A DNA stretch of 64,000 nt. Source: Macrostomum hystrix. Taxonomy: Eukaryota; Platyhelminthes; Macrostomidae. The translations under genes were made by a program, and so were the position numbers. The stretch spans positions 27,123,001-27,187,000 of the forward strand of contig CATNEN010000001.1 of assembly GCA_950097015.1 (NCBI GenBank), in the 5' to 3' direction. Positions 33,177 through 43,956 of this stretch are shown here, piece after piece. The notes under the pieces were generated by a model. That model was not told the DNA's origin. It made no database searches and worked only from the letters and a program-made list of their open reading frames with translations. The stretch's first letter is position 1. Every line of letters begins with the position of its first letter.

Positions 33177-34619
33177 GTTCAAGATACCCGTCTGCGCAGT
33201 TCGGCAAGACAATGCCTTCTGCTCCATCGGCAGGCGGAGCAAGCTCGCAGAGATTCTGCGGAACGCGCGAATCATCGTGTGGGACGAGGCACCGATGACG
33301 CACCGCAAGGACCTGGAGATCGTGGACCGGTCTCTGCGAGATCTGCTGCGGGTCGAGCAGCCGTTCGGAGGAGCGCTGCTGGTGCTAGCCGGCGACTTCC
33401 GCCAGCTGCTGGCTGTGGTGCCCGGAGGAACGCAGGCGAACACGATCGACGCCTGCCTGACTCAGTCGGCTTTGTGGCCACATTTCCAGCAGCACCATTT
33501 GACAAGAAATCTGCGGCTCGAGAGCGACTCTGATGCCAAAAGCTACGCAGATTTTCTTATGCAGGTGAGAAAATAATTCCTTCACTATTTTGCATAAACT
33601 TTTAAATTAATGCGTTTCATTCATAATCTACTTTCTAAAACTAATTTCCGAATAACTACAATATTTTGCTTAATCCATTTCTGCATGCTTACGGACACTA
33701 TTAAATAAATAATTCTATGGAACGTGAAATGTCTTTTTTATTCCACAATTCCATTAGGTTGGCAACGGAGAGCTGCCAGAGGACGAAGAGGGCATGGTTT
33801 CCCTGCCTAGCGAGATTCTCATGCCTGATGACACAACCACTGAGCAGCTCATCCGGCACGTCTACCCGTCGTTCGAGCCAAGCCCGCACCGTGACCAGAT
33901 GTTCGCGGAGCGGAGCATTCTGTCGCCGCTCAACAGGACGGTAGACGAGACCAACGCCGCCTGCCTGGCGCTCTTTCCTGGAGACAGTCGGGCTTATCTA
34001 TCAGTCGATTCGATTCCGAACGACGATGTGGCAGCTACCAATTTTCCACCGGAGCTGCTGAACCGACTTGATCCCAACGGCTTGCCGCATCACCGGCTGG
34101 AGCTCAAGGTCGGCATGCCGGTCATGATGATGCGGAACCTCGACCCACCGCTGCTGTGCAACGGAACCTGGCTGCTGCTGCGAGACCTGCGGGACAATGT
34201 GCTGCTCGCGGAGGTCGCCACTGGCATCTACCGTGGGCGGCAGGTGTTTATTCCGCGAATCCCACAGGAGCCGAGTCCTACTGAGCTGCCCTTCACGTTC
34301 CGCCGCCTGCAGTTTCCAATCCGGCCATGCTTCGCCATGACCATCCACAAGAGCCAGGGCCAGTCGCTGAGCACCTACGCTGTCGACCTGACGACGGCCT
34401 GCTTTCAGCACGGCCAGCTCTACGTGGCTCTGAGTCGTGCGCGAAGTGCATCGGGCGTCAAGGTGCGCGCCCCAGGCGGTCGGACGCAGAACATCGTACT
34501 GCGGCAGCTCATTGGTAAGTTGAATTGTTAAATCTCTTACCAATCAAATTCTACATATTTTATACTCAATTTCATACTCAATTTGACTTCATTTTCTCAC
34601 CCTAGCACGCAACTTCTGA
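33177..34619 (+). pseudogene. Helitron helicase (Pif1-like) C-terminal part, three exons
   Basis: Exons 33177-33564, 33758-34514 and 34606-34619, with borders ATGCAG|GTGAGA / CATTAG|GTTGG and CATTG|GTAAGT / CCTAG|CACGC. Joining is in frame and ends ARNF-stop. Motifs: FKIPV, VWDEAPM (Walker B), LAGDFRQLLAVVPGG, SALW, LTRNLRL, LKVGMPVMMMRNLDP, RPCFAMTIHKSQGQSL and LYVALSRARS, the late helicase motifs of Helitron RepHel proteins. The Walker A loop and the HUH Rep domain are missing upstream, cut at the gypsy junction. The present exons are uninterrupted, so the loss is recent or the window shows only the 3' part. Confidence 0.85.
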
Positions 34620-34624
34620 CATCG

Positions 34625-35340
34625 CCGCTGACGATAAAGCCCGGTTACTTCATCGAGATCTGCGGGACAATGGACTGCTCGCCGTGGTCGCTGCGGCCCA
34701 GTTTCAAAGGCGGTCGGCCTTCATCCCGCGGCGCGCAACACTGACCTGCGACAGCTCCCTCGCAGGCAAAGCAGCGCGCCGAAGTGACCGGGTTCGTGTC
34801 CTTCTTTTGCCGGATTTGTCATCTTTGTAAATACTAATAAGTCTGGGCTGCAGCTCAGCCAAAAGTAAAATATCTATAATGTCATTTCTATTTTAGGTAT
34901 GATTTGCACGTTCAAACTAAAAATTTAAGACTAAATAATGCTTCAAATGCAATGTAAATAATGACATTTGAACTTAAAATTAACATCTCAAACGCCCTGC
35001 TGCAGGCCAGACTGATAAATTCTTAATAATTTCTATTCATTTGTTTGCACCAGATCAAGCCTCACATTTTTATGGCTTTTTTTAATGAACATACATTTTT
35101 ATAGCCCTAGAACACTTGATCCGCGCTTTAAAGTCTCCACTCATTTTCCTTCCCGCCGGAGCTGCTCAAACTGGACTTCAGCGACTGGCCTCTCAACATC
35201 GACCCGAGCTGAATGTGCCATCAGCCCGCCCATTGCTGCTGTCCCAATGACCCGTTGCTGCTCCGGGATCTGAGGGTCGACACGCCGGCAGCTGAGGACG
35301 CCACCGGCCGGAGTCCCCTGGACAGCCTTCTTGGGAGTCG
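34625..35340 (+). pseudogene. Decayed second copies of the Helitron helicase segment
   Basis: 34640-34740 encodes HRDLRDNGLLAVVAA...FIPRRA, a duplicate of RDLRDNVLLAEVATG...FIPRIP in the adjacent helicase. 35150-35210 encodes FPPELLKLDFSDWPLNIDPS, like FPPELLNRLDPNGLP. Both are short and frame-broken. Confidence 0.45.
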
Positions 35341-35429
35341 CTGAAGCCCAAGCTGTGACCGATTTGCGCCCAGCTGCAGCTCCGTGCCATTGCTTCAATC
35401 TGATCAAGTGTTTTATCGTGCTTGACCTG

Positions 35430-37100
35430 ATCGGGTGCCTCATGAATTTTGCATGCCATCTGTCATTTATTGTATATTACTCATTCATTTGTATTTCACC
35501 CATTCAAATATTCCCTTCGATAATTCAGGGCATCAAAAATTACATACGCTATGTCGAAATTCACTTTATGCTTTCTCTACAAATCATTTTCTCAGGATGC
35601 CCTCTATTATCATGCGTACAAATACATTCCCCAGTTGTAAATATATGCCAAAATTTTATATCAGTAGAACTAAGCGATGCAAAATTATTACTAAAATTTA
35701 GCTGCTACAAATTCATAATTTGTAAATTCATACATTCATAATTTCCACTTCCTATATAAATCCCAGCTCGATAGTTCTACTGCTATTTTATTATGCTTTT
35801 TAATTTTTCTGCGTCACTAAATTAAAATAATGTATCTTTCACAATTTTTCTATGTAAATAGAAATAGCAATTATGCAAAAGGCCTCTTCACAAAATTCCT
35901 TCAATCAATTATTATTACAGCTTATATCATCATTCTAAATCTCTAAATTAATTACTAAACTTTAATAGCTGCATTTACGACAATGTCAAAGCGCCTTTTA
36001 AACCATAGAACTGAACATATTCGCTTCGTGAAATGAGGCACAGAAGGGCAGGAAATATTGAAATTTACGTGTTGAGGCCTTTTTCTAATAAATTTCAATT
36101 CATAACTTTTCATTTCCGACTTTCCTTAATCATCTACACAAAATTTACTTAGCAAATAAGAATTTCTTCCTAGGAGATATTTGAAATGGTGAGGGGTGAA
36201 TAAGAGTTCTCAGGGGAGATTGCAAAGTGTGAGCGGGTGACTGAGGTGCAGGGATTTTAGGGGACATCGCAAGGCTCCACATGGAAAGCGATATGGAGTA
36301 CGAAAAACCAATTATTGCAAAGAAAATTAGATTTCGTTATTATCAAAGCAACTAACTGCCAAGCACTGATCACAAAGTCTACAAGAGATAATTTATTGAT
36401 TAACTTTCAAATTCTCTAATTCCCCTTTCAAGCACTCTGCTTTCATTTTCTACTGAAGTAACTTATCGTGTCTTTACTGCTTGCAAGTCTAATGTACTTT
36501 AATTTCTCCTCAATCAAAATCACTTAAGGCCTGCACCGGCCTCATCTCCTGTTCTCATCCCTATGAGAACTTTAATTCATAAATCAATTTAATTCTCCTT
36601 AGTGTCTCCCTGCAATAAATCGAACGAGTTCGACGACTGATCAATTGCCATCGAATCTACTTTATTTTTGACAAGTAATTTTTGCTAACGAACTCTAAAC
36701 TTTAAACTTTAAACTTTAAAACGACACTCTGCACCTTTACACCTCAATAACTATCGGCCCCCACCCCGACAACAGCCTATTGACTCAATAGCGTAAACAA
36801 GCTTAACCCTCTAACAATCAACCCCAAACTCTTAGATTTTCTCTATGCGCTCACAGTGTACAGCTGCAGGCCTATCCTACACAATGACTGCAATGTCTAA
36901 ATGAACAATATCTACACCTGATCTAGACAGAGGCCCTTTTTGTCAATTTTTTTTCAAGGTGCTAAAACCTTTAGCTGGCTACGCCAACCAGTTCTAAACC
37001 AGTTCTATGCAAATCTAGCCCTATAAATGTGACAGCAGCTATTCATCTGAAATAATATCTGCCCCCTAAAATTTATACAGTTTATTTATACCTGATTTAT
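35430..37100. other. AT-rich non-coding interval
   Basis: About 1.7 kb with no supported gene; short AT-rich frames only. A small ACTTTAA triplication is at about 36700-36718. Confidence 0.4.
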
Positions 37101-37129
37101 TTATAGCTAATTTATATCTAACTTAACTA

Positions 37130-37561
37130 ATGGCTCATCACACAACACCATCCGGCAGCAATCTGGAGAAGTTCGACAAGCAGAAGAAAGCCATGGAGCA
37201 GCACTTCAATACATTCTTAAGATTGACATCGGAAATGATTCAGGCAGACCATGAGACTCTACAACACGAATCGAAAAGCAAGGCATTACTCGCCGAAGTC
37301 GTGGCTGAGCAAAGGCAGCAACTGGACTACTACAAGAAGCGACTGGCAGACACCGAGGCTGAGCTGGAGCGCAAGAAGAGAGAGTGCGAACGACTGGAAG
37401 CCCTGGTGCAAGAGCAGGAGCAAGTCCTGTTCGCCAAAGTCGAGACCAACTTGGAGCCACCAGCCAAGCGACCCCACAGCCAGGACGAGCCCGACAAGAG
37501 CGACACCCTGGCTGAGGAGTCTGCGGCAGCGCCCAAGGAGGACTCTACTGCGGCGAACTGA
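37130..37561 (+). CDS. 143-aa coiled-coil protein (hypothetical)
   Basis: Residues 15-105 are an almost continuous heptad coiled coil (KQKKAMEQHFNTFLRL, ERKKRECERLEALVQEQEQV), followed by PPAKRP and an acidic Ala/Ser/Glu tail. GC content is higher than the AT-rich flanks. It lies 200 bp upstream of a splice acceptor that starts a CACTA transposase, on the same strand. It could be an accessory ORF of that element or an unrelated small gene. No family recognised. Confidence 0.5.
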   Translation: MAHHTTPSGSNLEKFDKQKKAMEQHFNTFLRLTSEMIQADHETLQHESKSKALLAEVVAEQRQQLDYYKKRLADTEAELERKKRECERLEALVQEQEQVLFAKVETNLEPPAKRPHSQDEPDKSDTLAEESAAAPKEDSTAAN

Positions 37562-37760
37562 ACTGACTTTCTGTTTTAATTCTTTTCTGTGCGACTGATG
37601 ATTGATTGCAGTCAAAGAAAACATATTGGATGGGAAAGTCAGGAAAAATTGTATGTCTGGTCAGAATGACAGAAATAACTGAAATTTATAAAAGGCATGA
37701 TGAAAAATAATTAAAGTTATTAAGCATTCTTTTTTCTCTGTACATTTTCTCTCACTTGCA

Positions 37761-39566
37761 GACAGCGATGACCTGGTCAATATGTTGGATGCCAGGCAGT
37801 TCATTCTCGATGAGACTTCTGACTATTTAAAACAACTTCTGCGTTCATGGGCACTGTCACAAAATCCGACAACATCATCTGTGAATGACTTGCTGCAGCG
37901 TCTGAATAGCAGGTTTCCACAACTTCCTCGGGACTACCGCAGCCTGTTGTCAACACCCCGAACTCTTTCTCTACGCTGTGTGCAGCCTGGAAACTATTTC
38001 CATTTTGGGTTAGCTGCAGGGTTGAAGTTTGTTTTGTCTTGTTTGGACGTAAGCATAAACAGCCTAAAGTTAGATCTCTTCCTGGACGGTGCTCAGGTGT
38101 TTGACAGCACGCAGATTACAATGTGGCCCATCATTGGCCGGCTTCATGGGATTGTTAAATCGGAGTTTCTAATTGGACTTTATTGTGGGAAGCACAAGCC
38201 AAAAAGCGCTAAAGAATTCCTCAGCGAATTGATCGACGAGCTTTCAAATCTCAAGGCAAATGGGTTGAAGATAAATGAGGAATCCTGTCCTATTCCTTTT
38301 GTCGTTGGAATGATAATGTGTGATAGTCCTGCGCGTAGCTTTATTCGAGGGACAAAAGCCTGCTGAGGCTACTCAGGCTGCGACAAGTGCCTCGTTGAAG
38401 GCGAGTACAAAAACAGAAAAGTCTGCTTTTGTGACTCGGATGCCACATTGCGCAACGATCGCGATTTTCGGTCAGGAGTGTATGACGATACGCATGTACT
38501 AACTGCAAGTCCGTTTTTGTCTTTAGCGAGTGTTGATATGGTTTGGAGCTTACCTCTGGATCCGATGCACCTAATTTACGAGGGAGCCGTTTTTAAGTGC
38601 ATAAAAAGTTTGACTTCAGCTGCGGTCCCATATCGTACCAGTGCAGCAGCCATGCGAGCTATGGATGCCGATTTGGTGAGCTTTAGCAGTTTCATCCCTC
38701 GAGACTTTTCGCGCAAGCCGCGACCAACGTCCATTATCGGCTGCTGGAAGGCAACTGAATTCAGACTGTTCGTCTTGTACCTTGCACCAGTCGTGCTAAA
38801 GCCTCATCTTCCCGATTGTATGTACGAGCTGCTTCTGAGTTTGCACACCATTGCCTTCCTAATGTCACACCCGCGGTGCTACGAATTTTGCGAATACGCT
38901 GAAACGTTGGCGAAGTGGTTCGTCCGCCAATGTAGGTCGGCATGGGGCGACGATTTCATTGTGCACACAATACATGCGCTGATCCACATTCCAGACGAGG
39001 TGCGTATGCATGGTCCACTGGAGCAATTCAGCTGTTTTTGGGGGGAGAATTTTCTCCAGTTCATTGGAAAGTACTGCCGTAGCTCCAACCATTGTCTCGA
39101 GCAGGTTGTTAAGCGCGTGAAGGAGAGGGATGTCACTTGCGGTCTGTTCCCAAAGCATTGTACCACGACGGCAGTTTCTTTGAGCGCTCAACTTAATTCG
39201 TTGCCGGACGAGATGCATGGGCTAAGAGTGCTGACTTCTCACACAAGTGCCAATCTGAAGGAGAAAAATACAATTATTACTGTGCACGAACCCGACTGCT
39301 TCGTGTTTCTGTCTGATGGTACTCCGGCGAAGATTGAGTTCATCCTAAATACCGACAATGGAATAGTCCTTCTGTGCCTCCCGTTCTTTGGTATGGGCGC
39401 ATAGTACAATTCCACGATTGATTCAGCGTCGATCAATATTGTCATCTTCGGTGGCATTTCCGAGACCGTGCGGCGAGTCAAGCTGCACGAGGTGCTTTCC
39501 AAGGCCATGGTTTTGCATTTGAGGGGAAAGCATTACGCGTTTCCCATCCTGCATACGATAACTTAA
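37761..39566 (+). pseudogene. CACTA/EnSpm transposase with two in-frame stops
   Basis: After a CACTTGCAG acceptor at 37753-37761 the frame runs to TAA at 39564-39566, about 600 codons. It is interrupted only by TGA at 38364-38366 and TAG at 39402-39404, both in the same frame. Domains: LRSWALSQNPTTSSVNDLL (N-terminal), LFLDGAQVFDST...MWP (first Asp), IMCDSPARSFI (second Asp), GYSGCDKCLVEGEY (zinc knuckle, directly after the TGA), PLDPMHLIYEGAV, and FWGENFLQFIGKY (Glu). All catalytic residues survive. Recent pseudogenisation is the simplest reading. Confidence 0.8.
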
Positions 39567-39865
39567 GGGCGCAGGAAAGGTGAATTACGAGTAGCTGGTG
39601 AATCAACTGCACCAGGCAGCTTAGAAATAGCCCTGCTTCAAAGTAATCTACAGTGTATGTACTCGTAGTTTATTGTAGTATCATTAAAATTAGCATTTTA
39701 CGGTGCGTTAACGCTATGTCGTTGCAGCCTATATGTTACATTGCTATATGACTTACTTGATTTAGCGGCAGGGAGCCTCCATGACGGACGCAGCGAGGAG
39801 GCGGCTGATGCCGCCCATATCGCTAACCCCTGGCAGCCAGACAGCCTCCAGCGAGGCGGTGCCGC

Positions 39866-40279
39866 TCAGGGTGGTCCGTCGGTCGATTCCGCCGCGCGAT
39901 ATTCCTCGCCATAGGCTGGGAAGAAATCAGCTCGGCCGGTATCCCGGAGGAAGTGGGCGAGCTGTGGGATGTTCTCGGGCGAGCAGGCTTCGGCGAGAGT
40001 CTGTGCCGGCCCGAGATGTTTTAGCCTAGCCCGGGTGAAGGCCGGGCAGTGGCAGATGAAATGCTCTGCATTTTCGCGTCCGGAGCAGCAGAAGGGACAC
40101 GTTTCCTCAGGCACGTGGCCTTGAAGGTAGCGGTGTCTGGTGAAGCAGCCATGTCCCGAAAGAGCCATAGTGACTGCTCTTAGGTCTCTGCGGTTAAGCC
40201 TGAGTAAGGCCTTACGCAGGTTACTAGAGGGGGTTGGCACGCAGCCCTGGACTAGCGACAGTTCAGGGTGCTGGACCAC
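39866..40279 (-). CDS. LINE C-terminal zinc-finger segment (frameshifted from RNase H)
   Basis: Encodes NLRKALLRLNRRDLRAVTMALSG followed by CPFCCSGRENAEHFICHC, the C..C...H...C finger that ends pol in RNase H-bearing LINE clades. It overlaps the end of the fused ORF1/RNase H frame, which stops at 40252; a one-base shift near 40260-40280 separates the two. Confidence 0.7.
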   Translation of the reverse strand: MVQHPELSLVQGCVPTPSSNLRKALLRLNRRDLRAVTMALSGHGCFTRHRYLQGHVPEETCPFCCSGRENAEHFICHCPAFTRARLKHLGPAQTLAEACSPENIPQLAHFLRDTGRADFFPAYGEEYRAAESTDGPP

Positions 40280-41784
40280 CTCCTCCGGTGCTGGGTCTCC
40301 ATCCAGCAGTTGATGCTGGAGTTGACAACTGAGATGGGGATCGGGGACTCCGGGCCCGGGCCCATCAGGGAGCTGGCTGCTCCAGCCTTAGCAAGCTGGT
40401 CCGCCATCTCATTCCCTGTGAACCCGGCATGCCCAGGGATCCACAGCAGCTCCACCTTGTTAGACTGCGCCAACCCGTTTAACTGGGTGTTGCAGTCCAA
40501 GGTGGTTCTGGAGCGAGAGGTGCAGCGGCTGAGGGCCTTGAGGGCTGCTTGACTGTCGGAGTGAAAAAAGATCCTCCGACCAGCCAGCTGCCTCTGGCGC
40601 AGCTCAACCGCACAGAAGCTGATGGCGAGCACTTCGTTTTGGAAAACGTTTTGGCGAGACGACTGGGCCCTGCCCCCAGTCCTAACCTCGGGGTCCGAGG
40701 ACCCTTCAGTGTCCGGTACGGTGGTGGGCCCGGTCTGACCTCGAGTTTTATCTGCCTCGAAGGCGAAGATTTTGGTCTTCCACAGACCAATGCAGATGTT
40801 GGCGCCATCTGGGTATCGGCGTGTCCATTGCTCGGACAGGCCCAGAATGGCGGTGAACCCGGTGCCATCGGGGCGCAGGATCGTGCGGTGCACGATCAGG
40901 CCCGCTGTCGGCAGCTCCCGGTTCATCGCGATGAGGCCCATGCGGAGGTCCTCAGCGCTGGTGACGACACTTTTCGCCGGGACGAAAATGCGGTGTCGCT
41001 TGGTCTTTGGTGGCTCGTTCTCCCGGAGGAAGTCGAGGCCAGCCGCCCAGCTCTGCGTGGGCAGCAACTCAAGGAGCCGCCGCCCTGATTCCGCGTCGCC
41101 GGGCCAGACGACGAAGCACGATTCCCTGGTAGCGCTTGCACCGACCGCCAGGGGCTCGCCCTTCAGTTGAAGTTGCCACAGCATAGCATCTATGTTGCGG
41201 CAAATGTTGCTGAGCTGTTCGCTGCTCAGCCTTTTTCCGTCTCTGCCGGTGATGACAACGGCAGGTTGCCTACGTGCGATGGCGGCGTAGGTGGCATGTG
41301 GTCCCGGGCCCTGTCCGGTGGCGACCCCACCCTCGGGATCAGCGTCGGCGGTGGGCACAGGGCCCTCTGCCTCCGCTTCTCCTTCAGGCCGAGCCGCCGT
41401 CCGGATGGGCGCCGGGACCTCCTTGGCCCGCGACCCTGGCCTCGGGGCGTCGTGGGCTCCGCCCCGTGCAGGAGCCTGGGCAGGAGGCGCAAGGCCCCCC
41501 GCCCCAGCCCCCGCCCTAGGCAGAGCCCCTTCGGCCCCTCTGGCCTGGGCCCGGTCCTCGGTCGATGGAGCCGGCTTGCCGTGGGCCATTAAGCGCCTAC
41601 GACGCTTTGCCGCTCCAGAGGTTGTGGAGCGCTTAGCGCCCCGGTCATCGCGCGAGTTGGGCAGCGCGGCATTTGTGGCGGTCGCGGGGCCAGCTAGCCC
41701 GGGCGCCGCAGCGTGTATGGCCTCGGGCACCATGGTGTCCTCGGCCGGAGCAGTAGGAAGGCTGGAAGCCATTTGAAGCTGCAA
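40252..41784 (-). CDS. Fused LINE ORF1-RNase H reading frame
   Basis: 510 aa, one open frame; start at 41784 or at the second Met at 41772. Residues 1-165 are Ala/Pro/Arg-rich and disordered. About 165-345 is an ORF1-type module with two alpha/beta units; GLIAMNRELPTAGLIVHRT...ANICIGLW resembles DUF4780. From about 375 RNase H begins: VFQNEVLAISFC (Glu), FFHSDSQAALKAL (Asp), WIPGHAGFTGNEMADQLAKAG (His, Asp). The first RNase H strand with its DGS Asp is not seen. In a normal element endonuclease and RT would lie between, so a large in-frame deletion made the fusion. Confidence 0.75.
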   Translation of the reverse strand: MQLQMASSLPTAPAEDTMVPEAIHAAAPGLAGPATATNAALPNSRDDRGAKRSTTSGAAKRRRRLMAHGKPAPSTEDRAQARGAEGALPRAGAGAGGLAPPAQAPARGGAHDAPRPGSRAKEVPAPIRTAARPEGEAEAEGPVPTADADPEGGVATGQGPGPHATYAAIARRQPAVVITGRDGKRLSSEQLSNICRNIDAMLWQLQLKGEPLAVGASATRESCFVVWPGDAESGRRLLELLPTQSWAAGLDFLRENEPPKTKRHRIFVPAKSVVTSAEDLRMGLIAMNRELPTAGLIVHRTILRPDGTGFTAILGLSEQWTRRYPDGANICIGLWKTKIFAFEADKTRGQTGPTTVPDTEGSSDPEVRTGGRAQSSRQNVFQNEVLAISFCAVELRQRQLAGRRIFFHSDSQAALKALSRCTSRSRTTLDCNTQLNGLAQSNKVELLWIPGHAGFTGNEMADQLAKAGAASSLMGPGPESPIPISVVNSSINCWMETQHRRRWSSTLNCR

Positions 41785-42029
41785 TGAGGAGAGGGGCTTC
41801 CTGTAGACACAGGCAGGAATAACCCGCTCAGCCGCGATCCCAAAGCTGAGCGGGGGCAGCCAAAAAAGTCAAGTTACAACCCGGGGTGGGATGCCAGGAC
41901 TACCGGGAGGGTGGGATGCCAGGACTACCGGGAGGAACCGTAGGAGGCCAGACTACTCCCCGGTCAAGCGTCCATCAGCATGGTCAACACTGGGACATTA
42001 GAGGGCGCTATTTGGCCAGCGCCGGGGCC

Positions 42030-42400
42030 TGCGGACTGGCCGCATACCCTGTTAAGGTCAAAGGGTGACACCTTTCCCTCAGAGCCGTAGCCAGAGGTAC
42101 CTGATCACGCACAGGTGCACGAACGCTGCGGACTGGCCGCATACCCTGTTAAGGTCAAAGGGTGACACCTTTCCCTCAGAGCCGTAGCCAGAGGTACCTG
42201 ATCGCGCACAGGTGCACGAACGCTGCGGACTGGCCGCATACCCTGTTTAGGTCAAAGGGTGACACCTTTCCTTCGGAGCCGTCGCCAGAGGTACCTGATC
42301 ACGCACAGGTGCACGAACGCTGCGGACTGGCCGCATACCCTGTTAAGGTCAAAGGGTGACACCTTTACCTCAGAGCCGGGGCTAGAGGTACCCAGTTAGG
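42030..42400 (-). repeat. 97-bp monomer array in the LINE 5' UTR
   Basis: About 3.8 copies starting at 42030, 42127, 42224 and 42321, each spaced exactly 97 bp. They lie upstream of the LINE ORF1 on its strand, the place where L1-type promoter monomers occur. A 29-bp duplication (GGGTGGGATGCCAGGACTAC) is at about 41885-41936. Confidence 0.9.
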
Positions 42401-42829
42401 CCGGAGGCCCTGGATGGGTCATCCAGCGCTGTTGCCCATTCTGTCCCGCTGCCCTAGGGTCAGCCTTGAACACTCGCGGGACGTGTACCCATGGGTCAGC
42501 TGACGGGACAACGTGGAGAGGATTCCTGCACCCGGAGGCACAGGTCTCCTTCCTGCCAAGCCTGCTCAAAAAACGACTGCAGGTGTGAGGCATCGCAGAC
42601 CTTAGCCCGTAGGCCTGGTCTGACTCATACCACACAGGCATTGTGTCCCGCCGGTGCGAGCCATTGCTATATGTATTTCCTATAGATTCCTATAGGAACG
42701 CCGACTCTTCAGCGGCAGGAGTCTACCCAGCCTGGAAGGAGCACACCGGCTTTGCAGGCTAGTAAGTAGCATTTTTGCTTACTCATCCTGATGCCGTCCG
42801 CTTTCCACTTTGGCGCATCCTCTTTTTAG

Positions 42830-43308
42830 GTGCTTCCTTCTCTGCCAGATTGGAGGTGCTCGAGTCGAAGATGGATAGGCTAATTAACTGGTTAGATCAG
42901 CAAAAGGGAAACAGACAAGACCATCAAATTGCATTGAACAATTCTGCGTTAGATGCACTTCCCTTTGATGAGTGGGACGCGCTGCGTAAGTGGGCATCCA
43001 CAGTTAAGGAGCAGCGGGACGCCACGGAAGATGTGGTAAGTAGTTGGGCTCAGTGTTTTTGCTTTTAATCCAGCCACATTTTTTGTTGGTCCGTTACTTT
43101 TTGATAATGCTCATTGACTTCGAAATTTCGTTGCAGTACGTTTTTTTTCGGCGTCTCGGTGGCAAGTCTGTTCAAGCATTCGTCTCCAACATTATTTACA
43201 AGCTGATGACCAACCGTCTCGCTGCAGAGACCAGCCTTCGGGGGGCCATTCGAAACGGCAAAGCAAAAAACTCATTTAGTGACCTCGAACTCATGTCCCT
43301 CATTAAGA
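42830..43308 (+). pseudogene. DUF4806 gene fragment of a CACTA element, two exons
   Basis: Exon 42830-43035 (after CTTTTTAG) encodes a Leu heptad RLEVLESKMDRLINWL, then DALPFDEWDALRKWASTVKEQ. After an intron (GTGGTAAG / TTGCAG), exon 43137-43308 encodes FFRRLGGKSVQAFVSNIIYKLMT, matching the DUF4806 core, and ends at a good donor AAGA|GTAAGT. A terminal exon may start at 43417 (TCTCAG) or 43667 (ACCCAG). Together with the transposase at 37.8-39.6 kb it probably forms one element in the order transposase, DUF4806, the reverse of the nested copy. The 5' part upstream of 42830 is not resolved. Confidence 0.65.
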
Positions 43309-43759
43309 GTAAGTAGAATACATACAGCAGTGCATTTTTATGCATGCGTGCATGTGTCCTCTGTCATAAAAATAATGTATTCCACTGCTGTATAAATTCG
43401 ATCCCAATTTCTCAGACGTTGTTTGGAGCAGCTTCCGTCAGCCTCTCACGTTTCTAACTACCACTCTCATCAACTCATCCTTCCACTCACTACCCACACT
43501 CTCGCGCTTCCTACCGGTCAGGCTCTCGGTAGCAAATATAACGGTAACTGACTACTCGGTAAAGGACGAGAACTTTGCGTTTTTATACCAGCTCGTCGGT
43601 AATGGAAAAATGACTGCATGCATACGCGCTCTCATCTTAACTTGTCTCCTCTTTTTTTCAACCCAGCTGCAACGTGCAAAGTACTGCGTTGCTGATGCGG
43701 CAGAAACAGCTTCAAAATAAGGCTAAAATCACGTACTAGTATTAATTATACTAAAGTTG

Positions 43760-43954
43760 ATATTGCAATGTTGCTGCAATGTAAATTAAAGCCGAGGGAA
43801 AAATTATTGAATGTTGCAACGTCAACGTCGTCAACGTATGCAGCAATGTTGTGCAACGTTGATTTGCAATATTGATTTTTGTTGACATGTCAATGTTGCA
43901 AGTCAAAATATCAACATTGCTGCAATATTTCTGCAATCTAACTGGCGCTGTGGG
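43760..43954 (+). repeat. Right terminal repeats of the second CACTA element
   Basis: Dense CAATGTTGC / GCAACGTTG / TGCAATATT units in both orientations, ending CTGGCGCTGTGGG. The inverse starts CCCACAG, comparable with CCCACTG at the nested CACTA ends. A left partner was not found. Confidence 0.5.
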
Positions 43955-43956
43955 TA

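Larger units (their letters stand above)
39751..42661 (-). mobile_element. LINE (RNase H-bearing, I/R1-like), internally deleted
   Basis: Flanked by a perfect 12-bp direct repeat CATTGCTATATG at 39739-39750 and 42662-42673, the target duplication. On minus it reads a 5' UTR with 97-bp monomers, ORF1, an RNase H domain, a C-terminal zinc finger, and a short tail ending AAATCAAGTAAGT. Endonuclease and reverse transcriptase are missing. The insertion splits the CACTA element whose transposase ends at 39566 and whose DUF4806 gene starts at about 42830. Confidence 0.85.

Noticed and set aside
41226-41784. Several long plus-strand frames opposite the LINE ORF
   Set aside because: Mirror frames of GC-rich coding DNA; the minus frame carries the RNase H motifs.
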